A stretch of 64,000 bases of DNA. It comes from Prochilodus magdalenae. Lineage: Eukaryota; Chordata; Actinopteri; Characiformes; Prochilodontidae. The stretch lies in assembly GCA_024036415.1 (NCBI GenBank), contig JAMWET010006800.1, forward strand, positions 151,501 to 215,500. The letters run 5' to 3'. Numbering within the stretch: the first letter of the stretch is position 1; the number at the start of each line of letters is the position of its first letter. Made by a program: the position numbers and the translations under genes. Of the stretch, positions 11,430-22,910 are shown in pieces. The notes beneath the pieces are model-generated. The model made no database searches and was not told where the DNA came from. It saw nothing but the letters and a program-made list of their open reading frames with translations.

Positions 11430-12220
11430 GTAGGATGCTGAAAAACTATATATATCTACACATTGCTCACGCTGATGGGGAATAACTATTGTTTGGCGTA
11501 AATTTGACCGCTACAGAACTGGATATATGACACAGATCAACCAAACTTTAATAAGCTTAAAACCATATGATTCTGGTTACTTTTTAACCATTATATATTT
11601 TGGTAAAACAAACTCACTGCTGGTTGTCTGTTGAGCAAGTTTTTACTGGTGAACCAACATAAACCAGCACGGACAAGCATTAATACCATTTTTAACAGGG
11701 TTGTTTCTGTCTTCCTCCGTTTACTGAGATCCTTACCAGGAGCTGCCGATGACAGTCATTATAATGCTTGCTTGCCAAGAACCAGTCAGTATTGCACTTA
11801 CTCTTCATTTTGTTCACCTGTAATTTTATTATCTAACCGGGAGCAGGACCTTCAACATGATTAACAAGAGATTAAAATACTTCCTCAGCTTCTCATGGTG
11901 GACTGATTTGATTCAACTCTACAGTGACTCATTATTACCTCTTAAGGTATAAAGTGGTATTATGAGGCAGCTAACTGGTTAGAATGCTAACTTCAATAGA
12001 TATCTCTAAAACACAACACATAGACAGACTTGACTTACCATCTAAACTGACATTTCTTCTCATTTTGTTGATTAATCTAAGATACAAATCTAAGATACAA
12101 ATTAATGTAAGATACAAATCTTACATATTGTTCCTTTAACCACTTTTTTCCATAAGTCTGTGACAAAGGCAATAAGAAGGATGATAAGTTTGCTGGTTGG
12201 TTATTCACACTAATAAATCA
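11430..12220. other. AT-rich spacer, no gene seen
   Basis: No coherent coding frame. There is a small tandem duplication of CTAAGATACAAAT at about 12077-12124. Nothing else stands out. Confidence 0.5.
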
Positions 12221-12221
12221 A

Positions 12222-13640
12222 GCCAAGTCAGGTCAAGTGGCTTTTATTGTCATTACAGCTCTGTACAAGTACACAGTGAAATAAAATTATGTTTTTTCTA
12301 GGACAATGGTGCCACATTGTCACACAAAACGAGAACAAAAAAACGATACAGAACAGGACAGACTGCAGAAAGTGCAATGTGCAAGACAGTACAATAAATA
12401 AGACTCGGCTCTAAGTAGTGGTAATGAGTGTAAGGTGCATAGATATTTACAGGTAGGTATTGGTAATAAGGTGCACAGAAGGTGCATGGAAATTTAACAT
12501 GCTATGATGTATATGCAGACAGCATACATCGCACATGGAACATGAACCACAGCACTGAGGTAGTAAAGTGTGGAATGTATAAATAAGATAAATAGGATGC
12601 AGACAGATTTAAAATGCTGGGGGTCATGGTTGTGGGGGGCTTTAGTTCAGTCACTGTTGTTTAAAAGTGTGACTACTTGTGGGACAAAGCTGTTGCAGAA
12701 CTGTGCAGTGACAACACGCATGCTCCTGTACCCTCTGACAGACGGCAGCAGTGAAAAAAGTTCATGTGAGGAATGAGTGGGGTCCTTCACAATGCTGATG
12801 GCCTTACGGGTGCAGCGTGTGGTGTAAAAGTCTGTGACAGAGGGGAGAGAGACCCCTATAATCTTTTCAGCTGTCCTCACTATTCGCTGTAGGGTCTTGC
12901 GGTCTGAGGCATTGCAATTCCCAAACCAGGCCATGATGCAGCTGCTTAGGATGCTCTTCACAGTCCCTCTGTAGAACATGGTGAGGATTGGAGGAAGAAG
13001 ATGAGCTTTCCTCAGGCTCTGCAGGAAGTAGAGGCGCTGCTGGGCTTTCTTGGCTACGAAGCTGGTGTTGAGGGACCATGTGAGGTTCTCCGTTATGTGG
13101 ACACCGAGGAACTTTGTGCTCTGGACGATTTCCACAGCAGAGCCATTGATGTTCAGGGGGGCGTGGTCTCCTCGCACTCTTCTGAAGTCAACAACCATCT
13201 CTTTAGTTTTGTCAACATTCAGAGACAGGTTGTTGGTTCTGCACCAGTCTGTTAGCCGCTGCACCTCCTGTCTGTATGCTGTCTCGTTGTTCTTGGTGAT
13301 GAGGCCCACAACTGACATATCATCTGTGAATTTCACCATGTGGTTTGTATTGTGCTTCGCAGCACAGTCGTGAGTCACCAGAGTGAACAGCAGTGGGCTT
13401 AACACACAGCCCTGAGGGGCACCAGTACTCAGTATGGTGGTACTGGAGATGTTGTTGCCTATCCTGACTGATAGTGGTCTATCAGTCAGGAAATCCAGGA
13501 CCCAGTTACAGAGGGAGGTTCAGGCCCAGCACGCCTAGTTTTCCAATCAGGGTCTGAGGGATAATGGTGTTGAATGTTGAATGTCTATGAACAGCAGTCT
13601 GACGTAGGTGTCCTTATTGTTCAGGTGTAAATGACGGGGA
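12222..13640 (-). mobile_element. 5'-truncated LINE retrotransposon (L2/Rex-like), reverse transcriptase fragment
   Basis: The minus-strand ORF 12647-13405 and its in-frame upstream extension to about 13510 encode the fingers/palm and thumb of a LINE reverse transcriptase. [17 protein letters not shown] matches the conserved GxPQGxxLSPxLF block. [12 protein letters not shown] is the active-site block with FTDD in place of the usual [16 protein letters not shown] and [13 protein letters not shown] follow as in fish L2-like elements. The 3' UTR spans about 12646 down to 12222 and ends in AAGTCAGGTCAAGTGGCTTT (on the + strand), a typical fish LINE end. The 5' half (endonuclease) is absent and the upstream frame is broken, so it is dead. 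Confidence 0.85.
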
Positions 13641-16430
13641 ATTATTGTGAAAGATGGGGAATAGCAGTTTAAAGGTCCTTAAAAGGCATGAAAAATCAGG
13701 AGACATGTATTAGGTCTGAATTAACATGGTAAAATAGCAGAAAGTAGAATTCTTAATTTCCTTCTTAAAATGTTTGCATACCTCACTCTGACTCTGATTT
13801 GGTTATGTACATCTGCACCTTGAATGAATTAAACACTTGTAGGCCAAAATATTTAGAAAACTCAAAATGTCTCATGCATCAGGCAGCACATTCATAACCT
13901 TTGTGAAGTAATAACTTTCTGTGAGGCATTCAAATCCAGATGTCTGGTTCCTATCACCTCGAAGAACGACTCTGTGTGTTTCTCTAGACCTGCACAATTC
14001 AAACCCCTTAAAATGACTTTGTTTATTTTGGAAAATCAGCAGCATGCCCCTGTAATGGTGTATGGCTCAACAGACTTGCCTGCCTCATGTGCAGTACACA
14101 TGGCCATCTTACGAAAAAAGAGAGGGACAGAATAAAACCCAAAGCTGGAGCAGTGTTTCCTATAGACTTCATTTAAAACCATGCCATATCAAATTAGGTC
14201 ACTCGTTTAAAAACTCGTTCAGTTGGATAATTTGCTGCAGCTGGGATCTTTTGAGTTTTAGCTAGCACTGGTTCCGGGTATGACTAAAACCATCTACTGG
14301 GCAAGCAGGTGTCCAGATGGGCAATCCCTGCTGGGAGCTGTATTTTCTAGAGCATAGCATCCAACCAGATGGGATGATAACCTTATTGTCTGGTATCTAT
14401 TTTGGCGCTTTCTTTAATGCAGCTGAAGTTGGAAATCGAGTCCATGACTCTTTATCATACATTAGGGTTGGGGTTGGTAACTGTTTATCACAGCAAGAAG
14501 CCTGCAGGTCCAGTCTTGATACAGAATGTCAGGACCAAAATCTCAATAGACTGTTACAACAGACTCTTAATAGTCAGAGATTGTTAGTTTAATGCCGTTC
14601 ATACTGTGGAGGTCACCAAAGTCAGGTTAGCCCTAGCTTATTTTAATTCCAATTCCAGGTCTCGTCAACTGAAATCCTCTGTAGTGAATGTTATATACTG
14701 CTCAAATATATTATTGACAACTACAGAATATCTTTAGAATGGCCCAACTGGGTAACACTTTATTAGTTAACTCCCGCACGCTTGTCTTTTACAGTGCATC
14801 ACACTCCCGGTTCCCCATTTACAGAGTCTCCCTCAAAAGCATCCGTGTGACAACAATTACTATTGTTACAGTGAAGATCTAGCTTAAGGTCAAAACTAGC
14901 CTAGTGGCGGCATGGATGTTAAGAAGTACCATAGCCTTAAGAAAAGCCTGGATCACACGTTTGACCTGCTGCATTGTAAACCAAAATAGAGATTTGCACA
15001 TTGGTGTGTAAGTGAGGGAATGGAGAGAGCACTATGAAGGATGTAGAGAAAGTCCATGCAGATTTGTCTGAAGACTACATAGAGATTAATGGTTGTTTTT
15101 TTTCAAAGACTTTTGCTCTTTTGGTATTCCTGCTGTTGATTAGAGGATATTATCACAGTTAAGGGGTGTTACGTGTGATGTGAAGCAGAGTGCCTAAAAT
15201 GCCTTTTGTGAAAAAGTGACAAAAATATGATAAAAAACTAAAGGTTAGATACGTTATCAATAATCAATACATCATTAATAATTAAACTGTCAAGCAGTGT
15301 TTTCCTTATACAGAGCTTAGATTTGTATCTGTACACACAATTCAATATGTACAGTCGTATACAGTATTTGTACAACAATCATTTCACTGAAATTATTTTG
15401 TGAGTTATTTTTACATGGGGCAACACATTTTTTGGCCTGAGGATCGAGAAACACGGTAGCCTATACAAAAAAAAAACTCTGGCCACCAACAACTCATCCA
15501 TTTGTGAACAATTTGTGTCGGGATTGCAGGTTAGAACAATAACCACTGCAGTTATTCATGAGAAACACGGCATTTGATTAGGGGTGAAAGCACACAGCCG
15601 AGTAAGGCCAGCGGGGGCAAGTTCATACAACGGATGGGAGTTTTGGAAGATAATAAACAGCCTAGTTTCCTAAGCCTATGCTAATGTGCTCGGTCGTCAT
15701 GTCGTTATGAGATGGCAGTCTCATGGCATGCTATGAAAGGGCTGACAGGCACATCCTTGACAGAGTGAATGGACTCATCAGGGTGAGAAAATGACTAGGT
15801 CACATCAAATGTGTGGGTGTAACCCTTAAAGGAAAATTCCAACAGGCTTTTCCATCTGCTTTTTTCTGAGACATTTTTACGTAAACAGTTTCTCTACCAA
15901 ACTGGGTACTTCTAAAGTGGGACATATGGTGGTGGTATGTACCATTAGAAGAGACCACTAGTTTCCTGTATAGTACACTTTAGATCCAGTTATCAACTGG
16001 ATATGGAATCAGTCCTGAAACACCTTTACAATGTGATACCAGCTCATCAGTTTCAAATAAATGCATTAATAACACTATAGCAAAGTTGTACTAACACACT
16101 TTAAAACACTGATCTCTGATTTATTTCAAAATAGTTCAGTTTAATTTATACTTTCAAAAGCAGAAAATTTCACGGGTAATTTGACTCAGTAAGATAAACT
16201 TGTGTCCGATCTCTCTCTAACGGCACCAGCTGCTCGGCCACTAAACAGACCTGACTCAAGATGAAGTTTATACATGACAAAGACGCTAACTTCTTACAGT
16301 ATTTTTTGTTTTCTCCCATCTGAGTGATCTGGTGTGTGTCGGGGGAGGTGTTCAATTAAAGTTAATTTAAAGCTCATCTAAAGCCATTTTCTTCCTAAAA
16401 CAGCATATAAATTAGGTACTGTCCCGCTAT
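13641..16430. other. Intergenic stretch without recognised features
   Basis: AT-rich unique-looking DNA with only short spurious ORFs. No coding homology, RNA gene or clear repeat boundary was seen. Confidence 0.5.
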
Positions 16431-17580
16431 ATTTTGCGTTAATCCCATCAATTTTCCAACAAACCGCCTCTGCCGCGCTGGGATTGGCTAGAATCCGGCA
16501 CTGTTGTGATTGGTTAGTAATTCATACACGCACACAACAACGGCGGAGATATGTCTGAATACAGGTGGAAAATAAATTACATCCGCTGCCATGTGACCTG
16601 CGTGAGTTATTTTGACCAAACAGCGCCACCAAGTGTTTAAAGTATTCACAATACGTGTTGAGGACGTGAATTCCTGCTTTAGTCAATAAGCTCCAGCATT
16701 GTGTCACATATCACACACGTATCAGCTACGAGTCTGTGATTCGGTTTTATGCAAAGTAGTCTGACACTAGTTTATGGCTATTATTAGTCAGTAGCTCATA
16801 TTCCCAAAAAACTCCAGATAGACGCGTTCACCTGGAGAGATGAACTGCACGTTTTCTAATGGCTGTAGTTGTAGATTTAATCTCCAACTCAGATTTGCTC
16901 TTGAGTGTGTTACTGTCTAGATGCGCATATTAGCATATCTGTAGGGTGACACGTTTATCCCCTTGTGAATAGTTGGAGGCTACTATGGGGTTAAAAGTGT
17001 ACCGATTCAGCACAGCTGAGCAAACATTTATTCCACCGCTTTATGTTTATTTGTGTAAACCGAGGCCAAACTGACCCCGCTGCGGAAAATTGTGTACCTC
17101 TGTTGGGGGGGGAAATTCCGCGTTAGCAGTACACTGTATGAAATGCCCATATGAGGCGACTACTGAGGCAATTTACAAGATAAAAAAGAATATATATATA
17201 TATATATGCCCCAAATATGCATGGTATTCCTGTCATTTCTGTAGGAACTATAGGTTTCCCATTAGCCTTGTTAGACAGGTTAGGTTACAGAGATATGTAA
17301 AGAATTCAGTCGTTCAGTTAGAAATAAATGAAACTGAGGTAAAAACCTGCCCTAAACGCACAAAACTTGATTACGCCTTCTCAGTTCACATTCTAAGTGA
17401 AAATTATTCCGTCAATTAAAGCAAAGTGGCCAACTGAAGTGTAACGTGACCTTTGGCCTACATTGTAGTCTTATGTAAATCACTTGCTTCTTAATTCTCA
17501 TCGTTGAAGGCCCCGTGACGCCTGATTGGTTCAATCCAACTAAAAAAACTCCTACAAGCCAATCGGACGCGAGTGCGGTT
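16430..17580. promoter_or_regulatory. CCAAT-box-rich, relatively GC-rich block, possible regulatory region
   Basis: Contains ATTGG (inverted CCAAT) motifs at about 16482, 16509 and 17524, and a CCAAT at about 17559, near GTGACGCC (17516). The local GC content is above the surroundings. It lies 5.3-6.5 kb before the cpt1cb start codon. It could be part of that gene's regulatory region or an unrelated promoter. No TATA box or transcript evidence is available. Confidence 0.25.
17190..17207. repeat. AT microsatellite
   Basis: Short uninterrupted TA run. Confidence 0.9.
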
Positions 17581-17608
17581 TGACAGAAACAGAATCAGCA
17601 AGTGCTCT

Positions 17609-18230
17609 AAAGCCCGATTCAGTTCACTGAACCGATTCTATCAAAATGTTCGTTTCACTGAATCGAAAGTCCAACTTAAATGAATCAGATAAATCGCTAA
17701 ATGTTAAAACGTAGTATTTATTATTATATGAATATAAAAATATTTTCAAATAAAATCACCAAGTTTATATCACAAAAGTACACGAACATTATGTACATAA
17801 ATACTTACAATAAGTCTTTATACTGTAGTGTTTGATTGCCTGGTGTAGTTTATAATTCCATATGTAAAATCTAATGTCCATTACCTTTGCTCACTAATAG
17901 TTTTAATATGTATAAATGTATAAAAAACAAATATATATAAGAGACACTGAGTCATCTGCAGAGACTTAAAATATACATTCTAAGATATTTCAGCAGGTCG
18001 ATATGTTATACTTTATAAGGTATACTTGCAGCAGGAGAAAGTTCATCTTTTTGTATCAACTTTTCAGCCCGTATCACAGGCGGTAGCGGTGCATATACGA
18101 GCATGTCAGTAAATCAGTGGATAAATCTCAACATATTGTCCAGACAGTGGTCCCACAGTTCGAACACGCCAGAAGATTCATGAATCGTTATATTGAATAG
18201 TGAACCGGTTCAAACGAACGAATCACTCGA
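17609..18230. repeat. Pair of GAATC/GAACCGGTTC-rich repeat segments
   Basis: The left segment (17609-17700) and right segment (18170-18230) share clustered motifs such as TTCACTGAACCGATTC and AGTGAACCGGTTCAAACGAA. Such sequences are common in fish non-autonomous DNA transposons. Because GAACCGGTTC is itself a palindrome, the relative orientation is ambiguous. It may be one 0.6 kb element with related ends. Confidence 0.35.
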
Positions 18231-18239
18231 GAATCAAAC

Positions 18240-18341
18240 AGAACGTGCTTCAGTTGCTGTTGTCTACGTCAGTTGATGCGCGTGAGGCTTTCAAGTAATT
18301 TCCCGATAATTCGACAACTGTAACATCTGTTGAATATCAGG
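18240..18341 (+). promoter_or_regulatory. Candidate promoter/first non-coding exon of cpt1cb
   Basis: A CpG-containing stretch with the CRE-like TACGTCAG (18265-18272) is followed by a good splice donor, ATCAG|GTAGGG, at 18341/18342. The coding exon of cpt1cb begins with an acceptor two bases before its ATG (22907-22908), so at least one upstream non-coding exon must exist. This is a plausible but unproven candidate. Other donors are possible. Confidence 0.25.
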
Positions 18342-21300
18342 TAGGGAAGATAATCTGCCGTGTTTTTTTATCTTTTCATTGGTGTATATAGTGGTGGTTT
18401 CTTGAAAGAGGGCTTTCTGCGCGTTGTTACTACGTTGGTGGCTTGCATAGAGCTTTGCTACGAGGCTGGGTTGGGCTGCAAGTCTCCGCTAGCCGGCATG
18501 CTAGCGCTTACCAGCTCAGCCCATTCAAAGGTGCGGGCTAACAGCCATAGTAAGCGACTAACGATAGATGTTTACTGACAGACCTGTTTGCTTTAAGCCA
18601 CAGATGTACGTGTCGGCTGTATTAGTGAAACTCTTCTCCAGGGCGTTTCTGTCAGGTGTTTCCACGCTTATAAAGGGAAATACCGGAGTTTTTGAAATCT
18701 GGGGAAATTAGGAAGTTAAACCCATAACGTCTCGTACAGCTGGAAAACGTTTATAAATTCTCAGCCAGTGATATCCATGTAGCTTCCGGTGGGTTTATTT
18801 CATATTTGTCAGGATGTATGTAGGTGTGTAAGCGGCCGTGTCCCTTATTTCTGGCTGAACACAGGAACCAAACCCATATCCTTGCAGCTAAATAACCCAA
18901 ACAAAATTGCTTCCCTAGTGGCTCGTAGCTAGTTTCAGTAATGAAGTTTCTATTATAGTGCAGTTAATAACAGTGAGAGACTGTCAAGACATAATCTAAA
19001 CCTTTTTTTACGGAAGCTGTGAAAACATTAGCCCGCTAACTAGCTAAGTGCTAAATATCGTTGGCGTGCTGAGTTCATTAGAAATACGAGCTAGCTAGCC
19101 TCAGCTAGCCAACTACTTCACATTAACATCCCAGTTAGTGTTAATCAGCATTAACATTTGTCTTGAAACGGATAGCTATCTTGAAACTACGGTCAAGCCT
19201 AGTGGTGTCAAGTTTCGATCATTTAAGCTCCCCGCCCTTTTTGACAGCTAGCGAGTTTTGCACTGTATCTTCTTCTGTAGCTTCTAAAACACAATCCACT
19301 AAACTGGTCGAGCTTTTGTGGAAGCCGGTCCTGCAGGGGTGGAATATATTACCAAGCCGGTTTTGAAAGGCACCCCATTCTTCTCGCTTCCTCTCTAGTG
19401 ACTGCTGCTGTGTCTTACTAGAATAATTTACGTCATTACTAGTAGACTTAAATTCAGCTTTGCTGTAAAACGACTGTATTTTAGGTAGTGTTTGTGCTGC
19501 AAGTTTTCAGGATGTGTTAATATATATGATTTTTGATCAATGTTATATACCCGTTGTGGCTTGACTCCTAAACTGTATCTAAATACTCCGAAAACTGTAT
19601 AGCAGAAGTAACAGGTTCCAGTAATGAATGTAATGGTGTAAATCACTGTGCCCTGCTTAGAGTTTACAGTGCAAGGAGATGTTCACTAAAATATTTCTAA
19701 ACCTCAGAGGCGTTATAGATTAAAAATCATGGAACAAATCATGGAATAGCAGGGAATTTTGTTTGTAGTATCTTTTGGATTTTTTAGTTTCTGTTTATCA
19801 GAACATAATATTTTTCGGTGTTACAAGTTCTTGTTTTGGTCGCTTTATTTTTTTTCTGTACCCATTTACCTTTTTTTCTGCTCGCCAACAGCTGGCCATC
19901 AGTTTAGTCAAGATGTACAGTCTATTGTACCTTCTAATAAAGTCATGATGATTGCAATATAAAATATGAAACACAAAATATAAGCCATGAAACTCTTGTT
20001 TCCACCTCTGAATGTTGATGGTGTTCCTATTAAAGTAAGGATGATTACCAATATTAAGTAGAAACGTCTCCTGCGTCTCTCCTACATACTTTACTCTGCT
20101 CCTTCAGAGAGGGGTAGATGAGTTAGAGCAATCAGAGGCAGCTGTAACAACTATATGCTGTGACATCACAACGACAGCTAACAGAGAAAGGGGATGCTCC
20201 TTTCTTATTGACCAAATAACAGTCCTGGACTTGGAGAAATACCAATTTCAGCTCTAATAATTGGTGTCTCCTGCTGAGACTCCAGCTCGCTGGCGAAAAT
20301 GCACGCTGATGTTTTTTTAGAACTAAAATGCCAAAATGGACCAAACACTGATAAATAGTTTGTTGTGTGTGACTGTTGGACCAGACGATTAGGGATATGA
20401 GAAGAAACCTCTTGTGTTGTTGCCATAGAGACACTGCCATAGTTGCCATAGTTACGTAACTGGATGTAGCGGTATCCACTGAGTATTTTTATGTGTGCTT
20501 CTGTTTTAGAGAGAGAGAGAGAGAGAGAGAGTTTCACAGAAGAGTTTCTGGGTAATGTAATTTTCAGTAAATATTGTACTAGCAAACTGAGTAAAATATT
20601 TCTGTTGCAATGCAGAAAGTGAGAAATGGGGGAATGGATGTTTTGGTATTTCTGTAGCTGCTGTGATACTTCAGCATTTACCCTATTTAAGAGATGGTGC
20701 GGATGGGTGAGATCAACATTGTCATGGCTGACTGTTTGTCCAGTTCATATATTTAATACTTAGTACTTAACTATTTAATATTTAATCTAATCACTAAACG
20801 TACAGACACACACAGGCCTCGTCTCATATACACATTGCCCAACAATCCATCTACTGGCACAGATGTGACCTTTTGTTGTTTGTTTTTGAGGAAGAAAATT
20901 TGTTCATGATTGAAACCTTAATGGAGAAATCGAACATGCAAATAAAATATATTTTGCATGCTGCAGCAGTTTGTACGTTATCTCTTTCTGTTCATATTTA
21001 GCGATTAAGTGAGCACTGTTATTTATTACTAAGCCCATGGTAATAGTAAGTGAAATCTGAGTCTGTTCTGTCTAACCTGACTGTCCCCATTAAGCTTAGT
21101 TTTCAGGAAACATTTAAATTGTAACAAAGACCAAGGGCACAACAAGCATAACAAGCTGAGCAAGCTCTAGGCTCTGGTTCCTACGTTCTCTCAAAACTTT
21201 CTTTGTCCTTGGCTCTCACCATATTAGGGCTAGCGGAGCAATACTAGTAGAAGTATTAACATGTGTGTGTTTGTGTGTAAGGGAAATGTCCTGCGGCCAG

Positions 21301-22908
21301 ATTGGGATTTTTGTGCCAATGAAAGAAAATCAATGTGAACTCGGCACATGAACGCACTGTGGCTGCAGTATTTGTCTCCCGTTTCTACATTTCAAAAGGG
21401 ATTTAAAATGTGTATTTTGTAAACATTTTCACTTCACATATTGATATACTAAGCAACCCTGCAGTATTTATATTTTGATTTCAGTCAGTGCATCCCTAGT
21501 GATACCTTTTAGTAATCTATAGAAAGACATACATAGAGCTGCAACTAACAACTTCCTCCATAATTGGTTCATTTGAAAAAGAAGTGCCATGTGTCAGTAG
21601 TAATAAGATGTTACACAGTTTACAGTCCTTTAACATACTCTGCCTCCTAAATCGTATCTGCAGAAAAAATAAAGGACTTTTGTCAAGGGCGTGACAAATC
21701 TGCATTGTTCACTAAACTAGTACCTTCTTTGGCAATCTTGCTTCTGTTTTGCTGGTGTGCTCTGTTGTGGAGGAATGCTGATTCTTCAAGAGCTTTGCGT
21801 ATCTATTTTTCTGTCACGATTAAGCATGCCTAAACAAACTAGTTAGTGTGGTTGGTAACATCGTCTAATCAAGTTCTATTCTTAACAAGCACGTACGCAC
21901 AGCTCAGCCATCAGCTAAGTCTGAATCGCAGGGTCTTGAAGCATGCTCACCACATGTGGAACAGCAATAACCATGCATGTGATGTCAAGTTCCCCATCAT
22001 GGAATTTCTAGAAGAGCTTTGATGAAAAACGAATTTTGTGTGGGCATAAAGCAAAAATGAAGGGAGAGGAAAGAAAAATATGTATATATGCGTTAGCCTG
22101 TAGAAGAGCAAGTCTGTGTACAAATGATAGGCCTAAATGTAGAAAGCAGGGTCAAGTTGAGCAATCAGTAGCAAGATAAGTTCTTTATCAGCATTACTTA
22201 CGTTCACCATTACTCAGCGTTCATCAGTTGTAGCCCTTATCATAAGACAGCACTCGCATCTCTCATTAGGGACAGTTGTAGAGAGGATGTACAGTCTTCA
22301 GTGGATCAGCCCTGCCTTCAGGGATGATCACACAAACTCAGTCATATGTTCAGCTGTACTTTTTTTAACCTATTTGTTTTTGATGTGTTTAGGCAATTGT
22401 TTAAGGAAGTAGCTGTGTTTGAAGCAGAATTAACAATTTGTAATGGTACACTCTAATATGGGCGTCAGCTTCTGAGTGATAGTGTGAACATTCTGAAAGT
22501 AGCTTTCCTTATTTAGGGTATACAAGCCGAATATCACAAAAGTAAAGTCCCTTCTAATCCACCACAATGTGTAAAGAAAACAAGACAAAATAAAAACAAA
22601 ATTTTCTTTTAAAAAAATTACAGTTTGCAAATTTCATTTACACATTTGTAAAAACATTTGCACATCATCTGAAAGTGTTTGCCACTACTGTGAAATTATG
22701 ACAGCCACTTGTGAAGGTAATTAATTTTGTGTTTAAGCAAATGGAAAATGGAAATGGAAACAGTGCACTTTAGTACTGCTACAGTCTACATGAAGTAGCA
22801 GTAGTGGCAGTTTGTTGCTACTTTGGATGTGTTAATAAATAACAGTGAGGCTGCAAGTATCTAGCATGTTAGAGTGATTGGGTGTTTGTGTGTGTGTTTT
22901 ATGCGCAG
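18342..22908 (+). other. Probable first intron of cpt1cb
   Basis: No coding signal. Holds TAGC-rich short repeats near 19090 and a GA microsatellite at 20508-20531. It ends at the acceptor ATGCGCAG preceding the first coding exon. Confidence 0.4.
20508..20531. repeat. GA microsatellite
   Basis: Uninterrupted GA dinucleotide run. Confidence 0.95.
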
Positions 22909-22910
22909 GG

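Larger units (their letters stand above)
5800..11430. mobile_element. Degraded Polinton/Maverick-like (adintovirus-like) element
   Basis: The region holds several broken reading frames that recall animal Polintons or adintoviruses: a protein-primed family B DNA polymerase N-terminal part (+, 7217-8349), a hexon-type capsid N-terminal part (-, 8616-9020), a penton-like tail (-, 9484-9675) and a conserved Cys/His ORF (-, 10430-10764). All carry frameshifts or stops, and no integrase or ATPase was recognised. Terminal inverted repeats and target duplications were not found, so the outer limits are guesses set by where the ORF-like signal fades. Recognition rests on remembered family motifs, not a search. 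The copy cannot be active. Confidence 0.62.

Noticed and set aside
12867..13373. ORFs of 70-107 codons over the LINE
   Set aside because: Alternate-frame shadows of the reverse transcriptase frame.
20132..20585. Overlapping minus ORFs of 115 and 126 codons in the cpt1cb first intron
   Set aside because: Contain GA-microsatellite translation and no conserved motif.
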